Positions 43,941 through 53,303 are shown, counted from the first letter of the stretch. The stretch: DNA of 64,000 bases from Candidatus Ulvibacter alkanivorans (GCF_003333325.1 NZ_QOLC01000079.1:14416-78415), one strand, 5' to 3'. The notes: generated by a model from the sequence alone, not told the origin. Made by a program: numbers and translations.

Positions 43941-46382
43941 CTAGTAAGTTCGCATTCGTATAATATCTGAGAACAATCCAGAAGCGGTAACTTCACCACC
44001 GGCACCGGCACCTTTAATGATCAATGGTTGCTCGGGATAACGTTTGGTATAGAACAAGATAATATTGTCTTTGCCTTCAAGGTTATAAAACGGATGCCCA
44101 ACAGGGATCTCTTCGAGACCAACACTGGGTTTTTCATTGTTCAGTTTTGCAACGTATTTCAATTGCGCATTATTTTTAGTTGCCTTTTTGATCAATTCCT
44201 GAAAGTGAGTGTCGTCTTCTTTTAGTGTCTTATAAAAATGATCTACCGAAGTACTTTCCAAGTTCCGTTTTGTAAGAAACGGAATATTTGTTACGTCTTC
44301 TAATTCTAAGGCCAATCCACTTTCTCTGGCTAAAATCAGTATTTTTCTAGCCACGTCAATACCACTAAGATCGATCCTTGGGTCGGGCTCGGTATAGCCT
44401 TCAGCTTGAGCTTGTTCTACCACATCATGAAAGGAGTCTCCTTCGCTAAAATTATTGAATACAAAATTCAAACTCCCAGAAAGTACCGCTTCTATAGAGA
44501 TGATCTCATCTCCCGACGCCATTAAATTTGCCAAGGTGTCTAATATTGGTAAACCCGCACCTACATTGGTCTCAAATAAAAAGGGAGCGTTATAATTTGT
44601 TGCCATGGTCTTTAGTTGGGTGTAATTATCATAGGTTGAAGAACACGCGAGCTTGTTACAAGCTACTACGGCAATACTCCGAACTAAAAAATCTGAATAA
44701 GTTGCGGCCACCGACTCGCTTGCCGTTACATCTACGAACACACTATTTCGTTTGTTTAAATTGATCGCTTTTTGGTTAAAAGACTCCATGTTGGCTTTTT
44801 CTCCTTCGGAAAGTAAGCTGCGCCAGTCTTTTAGTCGGATCCCGTCTGAATCGAAATACATGGTGCGAGAATTAGTGATCCCAATTACACGTACATTCAA
44901 GTTGAGCGTGTCCTTGAGATACTGTTGTTGTTGCGTGATTTGATCCATAAGTTTACCGCCCACATTACCAACACCGGCAATGTACAAATTGAGCTGTTTG
45001 CGTTGATCTTCAAAAAATCGTTCGTGTAGTACGTTTAGTGCTTTTTTAACATCACTAGTTGCAATTACCGCAGAAATATTCTTTTCACTAGCCCCTTGGG
45101 CAATAGCTCTTATATTTATATTGTTTTTTCCAAGCTTACTGAACATTTTCCCACTAATCCCTTGATGATTCTTCATTTTATCACCTACCAATGCTATGAT
45201 CGACAAACCGGTTTCAACAAGTAGGGGATTCATTTTACCAAGCTGCCGTTCATTTTCGAACTCCAAATCGATCCCTTGTTGTGCTCGTCCAGCTTCATTC
45301 TCTAAGATCCCTACGCAAATGGTGTGCTCACTGGATGCCTGAGTGATCAAGATCACATTGATCGATTGTCTAGAAAGGGTTTCGAACAAACGTTTGGAAA
45401 TTCCTGGTATTCCAACTATACCGGTACCTTCTAAAGTGAGCAACGCAATATTCTTTATGTTGCTTAGTCCTTTTGTCGGGACCCCATTACCACTTGTTTG
45501 ATCTGTGATCTTAGTTCCTTCTGCTTCAGCATCAAAAGTGTTTTTGATCACAATCGGAATCTGTTTTTGCATCACAGGCACAATAGTAGGAGGGTACAGT
45601 ACCTTCGCCCCAAAGTGAGAAAGTTCCATGGCCTCTTTGTAGCTAATTTGTTGGATGGGACGCGCGTGCTTTACCAATTTCGGATTCGCCGTGTACATAC
45701 CACTCACATCGGTCCAAATTTGCAATTCTTCTGCTTCGATGGCTGCCGCGATGATGGCAGCAGAGAAATCTGATCCTCCTCTTCCCAATGTGGAAATTTC
45801 TCCATGCTCGTTTGCAGCAATAAAACCCGGAAGCACAGTAACTCGATGCTGGTTCATATCAAAAAAATGCTGTATGTTCACGTTTGTCTTATCGTAATTA
45901 ACACCGTTTCGAAGGCCATCATTAACCGTTATAATCAACTCTGGTGTGTATTTCCAAGTCGTATCAAGATCGTGTAGTTTTAGCGCTTCAGCTAGGATAT
46001 GAGACGAAAGCAACTCTCCATACGAGACCAATCTATCACTGGTGTTGGGTGATAATTCATTGATAAAAAAGATGCCTTTCAGTAACAACTCTAAAGAATT
46101 TAAATACTGATATAAGGTTTTTAGCGCTTCGGAATCGATAATTCCTAATTGGGTGGCAACGGTTAAATGCCTATCCTTTATTGATGTAAAAGTGGTTGCA
46201 TACTCCGCTTTTTTTAAACGAGCTTGCTCGCCGGCATCCAAAAGCATATCTGTGATACCAGCCATGGCCGAAACGACTAAAGTAACTGCTGTGTTAGAAG
46301 CTTCAGTTTTTACAATTTCGATAACTTTTTTAATGGTAGCTGTTTTCTCGACCGAGGTTCCACCAAATTTCAATACACGCAT
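43941..46382 (-). CDS. thrA: bifunctional aspartate kinase / homoserine dehydrogenase
   Basis: First and third steps from aspartate towards threonine on one chain. 813 residues. The aspartate kinase part opens with VLKFGGTSVEK and has TLGRGGSDFSAA; two ACT-type regulatory segments follow (about 310-460, including NINVILITQASSEHTICV). The homoserine dehydrogenase part has the NAD-binding GVGNVGGKLMDQI, VVACNKLACSS, and NFVFNNFSEGDSFHDVV. The ACT region suggests feedback by threonine. The gene is preceded by a short Thr-rich leader ORF at 46452-46556. Identification is secure. Confidence 0.97.
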   Translation of the reverse strand: MRVLKFGGTSVEKTATIKKVIEIVKTEASNTAVTLVVSAMAGITDMLLDAGEQARLKKAEYATTFTSIKDRHLTVATQLGIIDSEALKTLYQYLNSLELLLKGIFFINELSPNTSDRLVSYGELLSSHILAEALKLHDLDTTWKYTPELIITVNDGLRNGVNYDKTNVNIQHFFDMNQHRVTVLPGFIAANEHGEISTLGRGGSDFSAAIIAAAIEAEELQIWTDVSGMYTANPKLVKHARPIQQISYKEAMELSHFGAKVLYPPTIVPVMQKQIPIVIKNTFDAEAEGTKITDQTSGNGVPTKGLSNIKNIALLTLEGTGIVGIPGISKRLFETLSRQSINVILITQASSEHTICVGILENEAGRAQQGIDLEFENERQLGKMNPLLVETGLSIIALVGDKMKNHQGISGKMFSKLGKNNINIRAIAQGASEKNISAVIATSDVKKALNVLHERFFEDQRKQLNLYIAGVGNVGGKLMDQITQQQQYLKDTLNLNVRVIGITNSRTMYFDSDGIRLKDWRSLLSEGEKANMESFNQKAINLNKRNSVFVDVTASESVAATYSDFLVRSIAVVACNKLACSSTYDNYTQLKTMATNYNAPFLFETNVGAGLPILDTLANLMASGDEIISIEAVLSGSLNFVFNNFSEGDSFHDVVEQAQAEGYTEPDPRIDLSGIDVARKILILARESGLALELEDVTNIPFLTKRNLESTSVDHFYKTLKEDDTHFQELIKKATKNNAQLKYVAKLNNEKPSVGLEEIPVGHPFYNLEGKDNIILFYTKRYPEQPLIIKGAGAGGEVTASGLFSDIIRMRTY

Positions 46383-46451
46383 AGGATTAATTTTTAAGTC
46401 GGTAACTTACTTTAGATTCTTCTTCAGTAAAGAAAAAATAACGGATGGATA

Positions 46452-46556
46452 TTATGAAAATAAAGACCCCAAAGGGGTTGAAAACGTTGTAAGGGAAGTG
46501 CTCACCAACTGAAAATTGGAAAGTTGTAAAACGTTATGGAATTGGTTAGTTTTCAT
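46452..46556 (-). CDS. candidate threonine-rich leader peptide of the thr operon
   Basis: A 34-codon ORF (ATG 46556 to TAA) ends 69 bases before thrA. Its second half reads VSTSLTTFSTP, with Thr at 20, 23, 24 and 27 of 34, plus one at 3. A hairpin (ACCCC-TTT-GGGGT, 46466-46477) lies over codons 27-31 and is followed on the minus strand by CTTTATTTT. This resembles amino-acid-responsive leader peptides such as that of thrABC in enterobacteria. Unlike those, the hairpin lies inside the ORF and not after it, so the mechanism, if real, would differ. There is no Ile enrichment. Too short for standard gene finders. Confidence 0.55.
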   Translation of the reverse strand: MKTNQFHNVLQLSNFQLVSTSLTTFSTPLGSLFS

Positions 46557-46569
46557 GCCTGTCTTACCG

Positions 46570-46599
46570 TAAATGTATTATTTTTACACAAATGGACAA
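46570..46599 (-). promoter_or_regulatory. putative promoter of the thr leader and thrABC
   Basis: On the minus strand TTG (46599-46597), a 19-base spacer and TACATTTA (46577-46570), one mismatch from TAnnTTTG, lie 14 bases before the leader ATG. It overlaps the region upstream of the divergent nnr gene. Confidence 0.55.
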
Positions 46600-46618
46600 T
46601 AGAAATTTACAGAATTAA

Positions 46619-48160
46619 ATGAAAATATTTTCAGCAAAGCAACTTCACGAAGCCGATAAGCAGACCACCGAAAAACATAATATCACTTCTTTGGACCTCA
46701 TGGAACGTGCAGGTAGTCAAATATTTAATTGGCTCCACCAACGAATGCAAGGCGCTCAAGTGCCCATTCATATTTTTTGTGGTATAGGAAATAATGGGGG
46801 TGACGGACTTGTGGTAGGGCGCCTCTTGATCGAGCATGGATATAATGTACATATATATGTTGCCAATTTTACCGATAAGCGATCGAAGTGTTTTTTAATT
46901 AATTACGACCGAGTAAAAGAGGTTACCAAGAATTGGCCTATTTTAATGACTTCGGAAAGGGATTTCCCTAAGATCAACGCCGAAGATATTGTGATCGATG
47001 CGCTCTTCGGAATTGGATTAAATCGGCCACCGGAAGGTTGGGTAAAGGAATTGATTCAGCACCTCAATAATAATAAAGCATTTACCTTAAGTATTGATAT
47101 CCCAAGTGGTTTATACGCCAACAAAGCGCTCGAAGATGCTGAAGCGGTTGTAAAAGCAAATCATACGCTAACATTTCAAGCGCCTAAACTAGCCTTCTTT
47201 TTACCTGAATCGGGGCGATTTGTTCCTTACTTTGAAGCTTTGGATATTGGATTGGATCCGGAATATTTGTACGAAACCAAGCCCTTGGCACAACTCATCG
47301 CCAAACCGGAAGCACAACAATTCTATAAATCCCGCGATAAGTTCGATCACAAAGGCACCTTTGGTCATGCGCTCATTATAGGAGGCAGTCATGGTAAGAT
47401 TGGTGCGGCTGTTCTCGCTACAAAAGCGGCTTTTAGAATGGGGGCCGGACTTGTTACAACCTTTGTTCCTACATGCGGATATACGATTCTTCAAGCAACG
47501 GTGCCGGAAGCCATGACATTGACCGACACCCACGACGATAGAATCACTACCATAAGTTATGAGATCGAACCCGATGCCATTGGAATAGGGATGGGTATTG
47601 GTACTCACAAGGATACGATCGCAGCACTCAAAAAGTTCTTTTCTGAAGTAAAAACTCCATTACTCTTAGATGCCGACGCGTTAAATTGTATAGCAAAAGA
47701 CGATGAGCTGTTAAAAACGCTTCCGAAGCAAAGCATTTTAACCCCACATCCCGGTGAACTAGAACGATTGATTGGAACATGGACCGACGATTACGATAAG
47801 TTAGAAAAGACTAAATCGTTTGCAAAAAAACACGAACTGGTGATAGTGATCAAAGGTGCCCATACCACAATTATTTTTGAAGACAGCATGTATATTAATA
47901 CGACCGGCAATCCGGGAATGGCCACTGCAGGCAGTGGAGACACGCTTTCCGGTATTATCACCGGACTCTTAGCACAAGGGTATGATCCGCTATTGGCATC
48001 GGTATTTGGAGTTTATCTACATGGAAGTGCCGGTATGATCGCTTCACAAGAAATGGGATTTGAGGCCGTTATGGCCAGTGATTTGATCGATAATCTAGGA
48101 AATGCTTATCTAGCCTTATTCTCGCAAGATGCCCCTGCAACTGATGCTAAGAACAAGTAG
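46619..48160 (+). CDS. nnr: bifunctional NAD(P)H-hydrate epimerase / ADP-dependent dehydratase
   Basis: Repairs hydrated NADH and NADPH. 513 residues. The N-terminal epimerase domain (1 to about 215) has GIGNNGGDGLVVGRLL and DIPSGLYAN. The C-terminal ribokinase-like dehydratase domain has DHKGTFGHALIIGGSHGKIGAA, LTPHPGE and the GMATAGSGDTLSGIITG nucleotide site. The two-domain fusion is normal in bacteria. It is divergent from the thr operon, with 62 bases between its ATG and the leader-peptide ATG. hutH follows after 82 bases with its own -7 box. Identification is secure. Confidence 0.95.
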   Translation: MKIFSAKQLHEADKQTTEKHNITSLDLMERAGSQIFNWLHQRMQGAQVPIHIFCGIGNNGGDGLVVGRLLIEHGYNVHIYVANFTDKRSKCFLINYDRVKEVTKNWPILMTSERDFPKINAEDIVIDALFGIGLNRPPEGWVKELIQHLNNNKAFTLSIDIPSGLYANKALEDAEAVVKANHTLTFQAPKLAFFLPESGRFVPYFEALDIGLDPEYLYETKPLAQLIAKPEAQQFYKSRDKFDHKGTFGHALIIGGSHGKIGAAVLATKAAFRMGAGLVTTFVPTCGYTILQATVPEAMTLTDTHDDRITTISYEIEPDAIGIGMGIGTHKDTIAALKKFFSEVKTPLLLDADALNCIAKDDELLKTLPKQSILTPHPGELERLIGTWTDDYDKLEKTKSFAKKHELVIVIKGAHTTIIFEDSMYINTTGNPGMATAGSGDTLSGIITGLLAQGYDPLLASVFGVYLHGSAGMIASQEMGFEAVMASDLIDNLGNAYLALFSQDAPATDAKNK

Positions 48161-48214
48161 GAGGAAAACCGCTACAATGAAAACACTTTTATGCGTAAAC
48201 CTCAAAGGAAATTG

Positions 48215-48222
48215 TACTTTTG
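48215..48222 (+). promoter_or_regulatory. -7 promoter element of hutH
   Basis: TACTTTTG, an exact TAnnTTTG match 20 bases before the hutH ATG; no clear -33 element. Confidence 0.55.
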
Positions 48223-48242
48223 TGCCACAAATAACCTAAACC

Positions 48243-49754
48243 ATGCAGGAGATTCATTATATAAGTAGCGAAATATTAGACTTAGCTACCATAAGCGAAA
48301 TTACCCGTTCGCAGAAGAAATTAGAACTTTCGGAAGAAGCCATACTCAATATCAAAAAATCACATGCGTATCTTTCGAACAAGATAAAAGATAATGATAC
48401 ACCTATCTATGGTATCAACACAGGTTTTGGATCCTTATGTAATGTGAAGATCTCTTCGGAGAACTTATCGAAACTTCAAGAAAATCTGGTCATGTCTCAT
48501 GCATGTGGTACGGGAGATTATGTACCAAAACCAATCGTTAAACTGATGCTGTTGCTTAAGATTCAATCGTTGGGGTATGGGTATAGTGGTGTGCAATTAG
48601 AAACGGTCGAACGACTTATCGATTTTTACAACCATGATATTCTTCCAGTCGTGTACACACAAGGTAGTCTAGGTGCTTCAGGTGATCTTGCTCCTTTAGC
48701 GCATTTATCGTTACCCCTAATAGGAAAAGGATTGGTTCATGTTGATGGCGCGATCGAAGCTTCCGAAGCCATCTTAAAAAAACACAACTGGGAACCAATT
48801 ACACTAAAAGCGAAAGAAGGACTCGCTTTGCTAAACGGAACTCAATTCATGAGTGCCTACGGAGTGCATTGCCTTTTAAAATGTCATAAATTATCGTATT
48901 TGGCCGACGTGATAAGTTCTGTATCCATCGATGCGTTCAATTGTAATATGAGTCCGTACAATGCCTTGGTTCATTTGGTACGTCCCCATAGAGGGCAAGT
49001 AAAAACAGCAGAACGTATTTTGGAACTTCTGGAAGGAAGCGAGATTGGAGCCGATGAAAATAAAATGGTACAAGATCCGTATTCATTTAGATGTATCCCA
49101 CAGGTACATGGAGCGACAAAGGATACGATACTTTTTACCACAAAGACATTTAAGACAGAGATCAATTCGGTTACCGATAACCCGAATATCTTTGTAAAGG
49201 AAGACCAGATTATCTCCGGAGGAAATTTTCATGGACAACCATTGGCGTTAGCACTCGATTTTTTGGGGATCGCAATGGCAGAGTTAGGTAATATTTCCGA
49301 ACGACGAACTTACCAACTTGTTTCCGGACTTCGAGGGTTACCGGATTTCTTGGTCAATAATCCCGGCTTGAATAGTGGTTTTATGATCCCCCAATATACT
49401 GCGGCTAGTATCGTGAGTCAGAACAAACAATTAGCGACACCGGCATCTGTCGACTCTATTGTCTCTTCGAATGGGCAAGAAGACCATGTGAGTATGGGTG
49501 CCAATGCAGCCACCAAATGTTTGCGAATCGTAGATAATTTGGAAACGATTCTAGCGATCGAATTAATGAACGCATCTCAAGCCTTGGCTTTTAGAGCGCC
49601 TAAGAAGTCGTCGCCATTTATAGAGGCATTCTTAATAGGGTTAAGAGAAGCTGTGCCTTTCGTTAAAGATGACCGCTTATTGGCAGACGATATTCAAGGA
49701 TCGTTAGCCTATATTCAGAATATGGAAATTGACAGTGAGTTGATCTTTCAGTAG
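48243..49754 (+). CDS. hutH: histidine ammonia-lyase
   Basis: Converts histidine to urocanate and ammonia. 503 residues, full length. The Ala-Ser-Gly triad that forms the MIO cofactor is at 145-147 in GSLGASGDLAPL; INTGFGSLCNV, FHGQPLALALD and the QEDHVSMG motif are all present. No hutU, hutI or hutG gene is adjacent, so the rest of the histidine pathway must be elsewhere or missing. The family also includes phenylalanine and tyrosine ammonia-lyases. The His-type selectivity residues look right, but substrate is the least certain point. Convergent with the next small gene (18-base gap). Confidence 0.9.
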   Translation: MQEIHYISSEILDLATISEITRSQKKLELSEEAILNIKKSHAYLSNKIKDNDTPIYGINTGFGSLCNVKISSENLSKLQENLVMSHACGTGDYVPKPIVKLMLLLKIQSLGYGYSGVQLETVERLIDFYNHDILPVVYTQGSLGASGDLAPLAHLSLPLIGKGLVHVDGAIEASEAILKKHNWEPITLKAKEGLALLNGTQFMSAYGVHCLLKCHKLSYLADVISSVSIDAFNCNMSPYNALVHLVRPHRGQVKTAERILELLEGSEIGADENKMVQDPYSFRCIPQVHGATKDTILFTTKTFKTEINSVTDNPNIFVKEDQIISGGNFHGQPLALALDFLGIAMAELGNISERRTYQLVSGLRGLPDFLVNNPGLNSGFMIPQYTAASIVSQNKQLATPASVDSIVSSNGQEDHVSMGANAATKCLRIVDNLETILAIELMNASQALAFRAPKKSSPFIEAFLIGLREAVPFVKDDRLLADDIQGSLAYIQNMEIDSELIFQ

Positions 49755-49772
49755 AAGGGATGCTTATGCGAT

Positions 49773-50147
49773 TTATTGGCTGGCAATAATATCTTGTGCC
49801 CAAGATATGGCTTCATCCATATCGGTAAACGTCTCTAAGGGTTTTTTAAGAAAGATCTTTTCTACTTCTACATTTGTAATGTTTACAGGCTTTTTAGAGA
49901 CTACGGCAAATGCTACTAAGTTCTCGATCTTCGAAGTTTCAAGATAAACACGAGGATCTACTGCATACGAATGTACTCGATTTGTTATATATGCGAACGG
50001 CTGATTTGGAAAGTAGGTTTCAGCAATGCGTTCAAGTTCTTTATTGTACTCTGGCTTTACAGTCACTCCTTCTTTCATGGTCATGATTACATAATTGTTG
50101 TGAACTTCAACAGTTCCAAAGTCAAATCGGATCGTAGTAATAATCAT
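49773..50147 (-). CDS. small conserved protein (STAS/SpoIIAA-like, paralogue of 28113-28514)
   Basis: 124 residues, no signal or membrane segment. The segment QPFAYITNRVHSYAVDPRVYLET matches the pattern of the product of 28113-28514 (LFGYISNRKYDYTVNPTCFLQT), and the C-terminal [KR]P-x-E-x-F plus helix also match. Both therefore belong to one flavobacterial family with a likely SpoIIAA/STAS-type fold. The gene is alone on the minus strand between hutH and the DksA-like gene. Function unknown; a regulatory or ligand-binding role is only a guess. Confidence 0.72.
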   Translation of the reverse strand: MIITTIRFDFGTVEVHNNYVIMTMKEGVTVKPEYNKELERIAETYFPNQPFAYITNRVHSYAVDPRVYLETSKIENLVAFAVVSKKPVNITNVEVEKIFLKKPLETFTDMDEAISWAQDIIASQ

Positions 50148-50188
50148 AAGTAATGGATTGCAAGCTTAAGATACAAAATATTTTGAAT

Positions 50189-50515
50189 TTAAACTGCGCA
50201 GTTTACGCAGGTCACTGTATGCGGAAGTAATAATATTCGGCCAAGTGGTATGGGTTTACTGCAACGCCGACAACAGCCAAAATCGAGATCGTCTACCTTA
50301 GACAACGCTACTTTTAGATTGTTTAATTTCAATGTTGCCTTTTGTAATGCAGCATCATTGATGCTTTTATTGTTGATCGCGTCCATTCGGGAAACCCTTC
50401 CGATAGCATTTTCCGGAGCAATTGGTTTTGTAAGTTCTCGCAATTCTATAATTTGTTTTTCGGTGGTGGTCAATTCTTCTTTGATCCGTTTTATTATTTC
50501 TTTTTTGTCGAGCAT
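50189..50515 (-). CDS. TraR/DksA C4-type zinc-finger protein
   Basis: 108 residues: an N-terminal coiled-coil helix (KKEIIKRIKEELTTTEKQIIELREL), a central RVSRMDAI segment as in DksA-type proteins, and a C-terminal C4 zinc finger with Cys pairs in GCCRRCSKPIP and TCVNCAV. DksA/TraR proteins bind the secondary channel of RNA polymerase and work with ppGpp. This one is shorter than DksA, and the coiled-coil tip lacks a clear DxxDxA motif (DAIN only), so whether it acts on transcription is open. It lies upstream of neither a clear operon nor a partner. Confidence 0.8.
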   Translation of the reverse strand: MLDKKEIIKRIKEELTTTEKQIIELRELTKPIAPENAIGRVSRMDAINNKSINDAALQKATLKLNNLKVALSKVDDLDFGCCRRCSKPIPLGRILLLPHTVTCVNCAV

Positions 50516-50691
50516 AGTAGCGTTTTTCTAAAAGCTGTATGTTGTGGTTACTTCGGAAAGTTTTGAATTTAAAAGTAACCAAAGTTCTAGTGATATGACC
50601 TTGGTTAACACTTTGAACATTTGATAATGGTAACTAAGTGACTAACGCTTAAGGCTATGATACAACAAAAATCGCAAGTGTGCCTAAATAA

Positions 50692-50719
50692 AAAAAGCCT
50701 ACGATTCCGTAGGCTTTTT
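50692..50719 (-). terminator. terminator overlapping the clpC stop codon
   Basis: A 12-bp perfect stem (AAAAAGCCTACG / CGTAGGCTTTTT) with an ATTC loop. The 5' arm on the minus strand encodes the last Lys-Pro-Thr codons of clpC, and the stop TAG lies in the 3' arm. A T run follows on the minus strand. Confidence 0.85.
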
Positions 50720-53251
50720 CTGTTTTTTGATCTTTATAGTGAGTTCTTCTTTTTTCTCATCGAAATCCATCGTAATCCCGTCGCCTTCTTGCAACTTGGA
50801 ATTAATGATCTCTTCGGCCAATGCATCCTCAATATACTTTTGGATCGCACGCTTAAGCGGTCTTGCTCCATATTGTTTATCGAATCCTTTATCGGCAATA
50901 TAGTCTTTCGCTTTTTCGGTAAGCGTAAGATTATAGCCAAGGTCTTGAATTCGAGCAAATAACTTATCTAATTCGATATCGATGATCTTGTGAATGTCCT
51001 CTCGTTCTAATGCATTAAAGACCATTACATCATCGACACGATTCAAGAACTCGGGAGCAAAGGCTTTCTTTAAAGCGTTTTCTATAACGCTCTTTGCGTT
51101 GGCCTCCACCTGACTTTCTCTTGCAGAAGTTCCAAATCCGACGCCTTGTCCGAAATCTTTTAATTTACGCGCTCCAATATTGGAGGTCATGATAATGATC
51201 GTATTTCTAAAATCGATCTTACGTCCCAAACTATCAGTCAAGTACCCATCATCAAGAACTTGAAGAAGCATATTAAACACATCGGGATGTGCTTTTTCGA
51301 TCTCATCAAGCAATACAACGGCGTAAGGCTTACGTCTTATTTTTTCTGTAAGTTGTCCACCTTCCTCATAACCTACATATCCCGGAGGCGCTCCTACCAA
51401 TCTTGAAATCGCAAATTTTTCCATGTACTCGCTCATATCGATACGAATCAATGCATTTTCAGAATCGAATAATTCGCGTGCCAACACCTTTGCCAACTGA
51501 GTCTTACCAACACCTGTCTGACCGAGGAAGATAAATGAACCAATTGGTTTGTTTGGATCTTTTAGTCCGGCTCTGTTTCTTTGGATTGCTTTTACGACTT
51601 TCGCTACTGCTTCATCTTGTCCAATTACTTTTCCTTTGATCCGAGTAGGTAATTCGGCCAACTTATTACTTTCAGTTTGTGCTATTCGGTTTACCGGTAC
51701 TCCGGTCATCATAGAAACAACTTCGGCCACATTTTCCTCATCAACCGTCTCACGATGTAGTTTAGAGTCGTTTTCCCATGCCTCTTGTTCGGTGGCGAGT
51801 TCTTTTTCTAAGGTCTTCTCGTCGTCTCGTAATTTAGCGGCTTCTTCGTATTTCTGTTTTTTAACGACAGAATTTTTTAATTCACGAACCTCTTCTAATT
51901 TAGCTTCGATTGTAAGGATCTTTTCCGGCACATTTATGTTGGTAATATGCACACGAGATCCCGCTTCATCTAAAGCATCGATCGCTTTGTCTGGAAGAAA
52001 ACGTTCGGTCATATATCGATTGGTCAAGGTTACACAAGCTTCCAAGGCGTCATCGGTATAGGTAACATTATGATGCGACTCATATTTATCTTTTACATTT
52101 TGAAGTATTTCGATGGTTTCTTCTACGGTTGTAGGTTCCACTAATACTTTCTGAAAACGTCTTTCAAGAGCACCGTCTTTTTCTATATACTGTCTATATT
52201 CGTCCAAGGTTGTGGCTCCTATACATTGAATTTCACCACGTGCCAATGCAGGCTTGAACATGTTAGAGGCATCTAGAGAGCCTGTAGCACCTCCGGCACC
52301 CACTATGGTGTGGATCTCATCGATAAACAAGATTATGTCATCGTTCTTCTCCAGCTCGTTCATCACGGCCTTCATCCGTTCTTCAAATTGACCTCGATAT
52401 TTTGTTCCGGCCACAAGGCTTGCAAGATCAAGAGTAACTACACGTTTGTCGTATAAGATTCTTGACACTTTGCGTTGTGTGATTCGTAAGGCTAATCCTT
52501 CAGCAATCGCAGATTTACCAACACCTGGTTCACCAATTAGTAACGGATTGTTCTTTTTTCGTCTACTTAGAATTTGCGAAACTCGTTGAATTTCACTTTC
52601 ACGACCTACAACAGGGTCTAGCTTGCCTTCTTCTGCCAATGCAGTTAGATCTCTTCCGAAGTTATCTAAAACAGGTGTCTTAGACTTTTTATTGGTCTTT
52701 GCAGATGATCCTGAGAACAAGTTCTCTTTGTTTCCTTCATCTGCAGTAGCATCATCATCACCGGGAAAAGATTCGGCGCTTGGGCTGTCTATATAATCGT
52801 CATCGTTTGCTATCATAAGTTTAAATTGATCTTTAACACCGTCGTAGTCTACTTTCATCTTGTTCAACAATTTAGTAGTAGGGTCATTCTCATTTCTGAG
52901 AATACACAGCAACAGGTGTGCAGTATTGATTGACGAACTTTGAAATAGTTTCGCTTCCAAAAAGGTCGTCTTTAGTGCACGTTCTGCTTGACGCGTTAAA
53001 TGTAGGTTCTTTTTATCATTTGTGCTTACACCGGCACCTGGATTCGCAGGACTTAAAATCTCTACTTTACGGCGCAAATGGTTTAGATCGATATCTAAAG
53101 CATTTAAAATGGTCACCGCTTTTCCATTGCCATCACGAAGTAGCCCTAGCATTAAATGCTCGGTACCAATAAAATCGTGACCTAGCCGCAGTGCCTCTTC
53201 TTTGCTGTAAGCAATTACATCTTTTACTCTTGGGGAAAAATTATCATCCAT
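50699..53251 (-). CDS. clpC: ATP-dependent Clp protease ATP-binding subunit ClpC
   Basis: 850 residues. Two Clp N repeats (about 1-145) are followed by AAA+ module 1 with Walker A GEPGVGKS, a middle domain with a UVR-like KYEEAAKLRDDEK coiled coil, and AAA+ module 2 with Walker A GQTGVGKT and GYEEGGQLTE. The presence of the UVR-like segment and size fit ClpC and not ClpA or ClpB. It unfolds substrates for ClpP in the cytoplasm. A basic, Lys-rich tail (KKQKKPTES) is encoded inside the terminator stem. Divergent from gyrA with 258 bases between. Identification is secure; mcsB-like partners are not seen. Confidence 0.96.
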   Translation of the reverse strand: MDDNFSPRVKDVIAYSKEEALRLGHDFIGTEHLMLGLLRDGNGKAVTILNALDIDLNHLRRKVEILSPANPGAGVSTNDKKNLHLTRQAERALKTTFLEAKLFQSSSINTAHLLLCILRNENDPTTKLLNKMKVDYDGVKDQFKLMIANDDDYIDSPSAESFPGDDDATADEGNKENLFSGSSAKTNKKSKTPVLDNFGRDLTALAEEGKLDPVVGRESEIQRVSQILSRRKKNNPLLIGEPGVGKSAIAEGLALRITQRKVSRILYDKRVVTLDLASLVAGTKYRGQFEERMKAVMNELEKNDDIILFIDEIHTIVGAGGATGSLDASNMFKPALARGEIQCIGATTLDEYRQYIEKDGALERRFQKVLVEPTTVEETIEILQNVKDKYESHHNVTYTDDALEACVTLTNRYMTERFLPDKAIDALDEAGSRVHITNINVPEKILTIEAKLEEVRELKNSVVKKQKYEEAAKLRDDEKTLEKELATEQEAWENDSKLHRETVDEENVAEVVSMMTGVPVNRIAQTESNKLAELPTRIKGKVIGQDEAVAKVVKAIQRNRAGLKDPNKPIGSFIFLGQTGVGKTQLAKVLARELFDSENALIRIDMSEYMEKFAISRLVGAPPGYVGYEEGGQLTEKIRRKPYAVVLLDEIEKAHPDVFNMLLQVLDDGYLTDSLGRKIDFRNTIIIMTSNIGARKLKDFGQGVGFGTSARESQVEANAKSVIENALKKAFAPEFLNRVDDVMVFNALEREDIHKIIDIELDKLFARIQDLGYNLTLTEKAKDYIADKGFDKQYGARPLKRAIQKYIEDALAEEIINSKLQEGDGITMDFDEKKEELTIKIKKQKKPTES

Positions 53252-53270
53252 ACGTTACATTCCTTTCTTC

Positions 53271-53303
53271 TAAAAATACTAAAATTACCTCAATAAGGAC
53301 AAA
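53271..53303 (-). promoter_or_regulatory. clpC promoter
   Basis: On the minus strand TTTG (53303-53300), a 21-base spacer and TATTTTTA (53278-53271), one mismatch from the -7 consensus, lie 20 bases before the clpC ATG. Confidence 0.55.
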
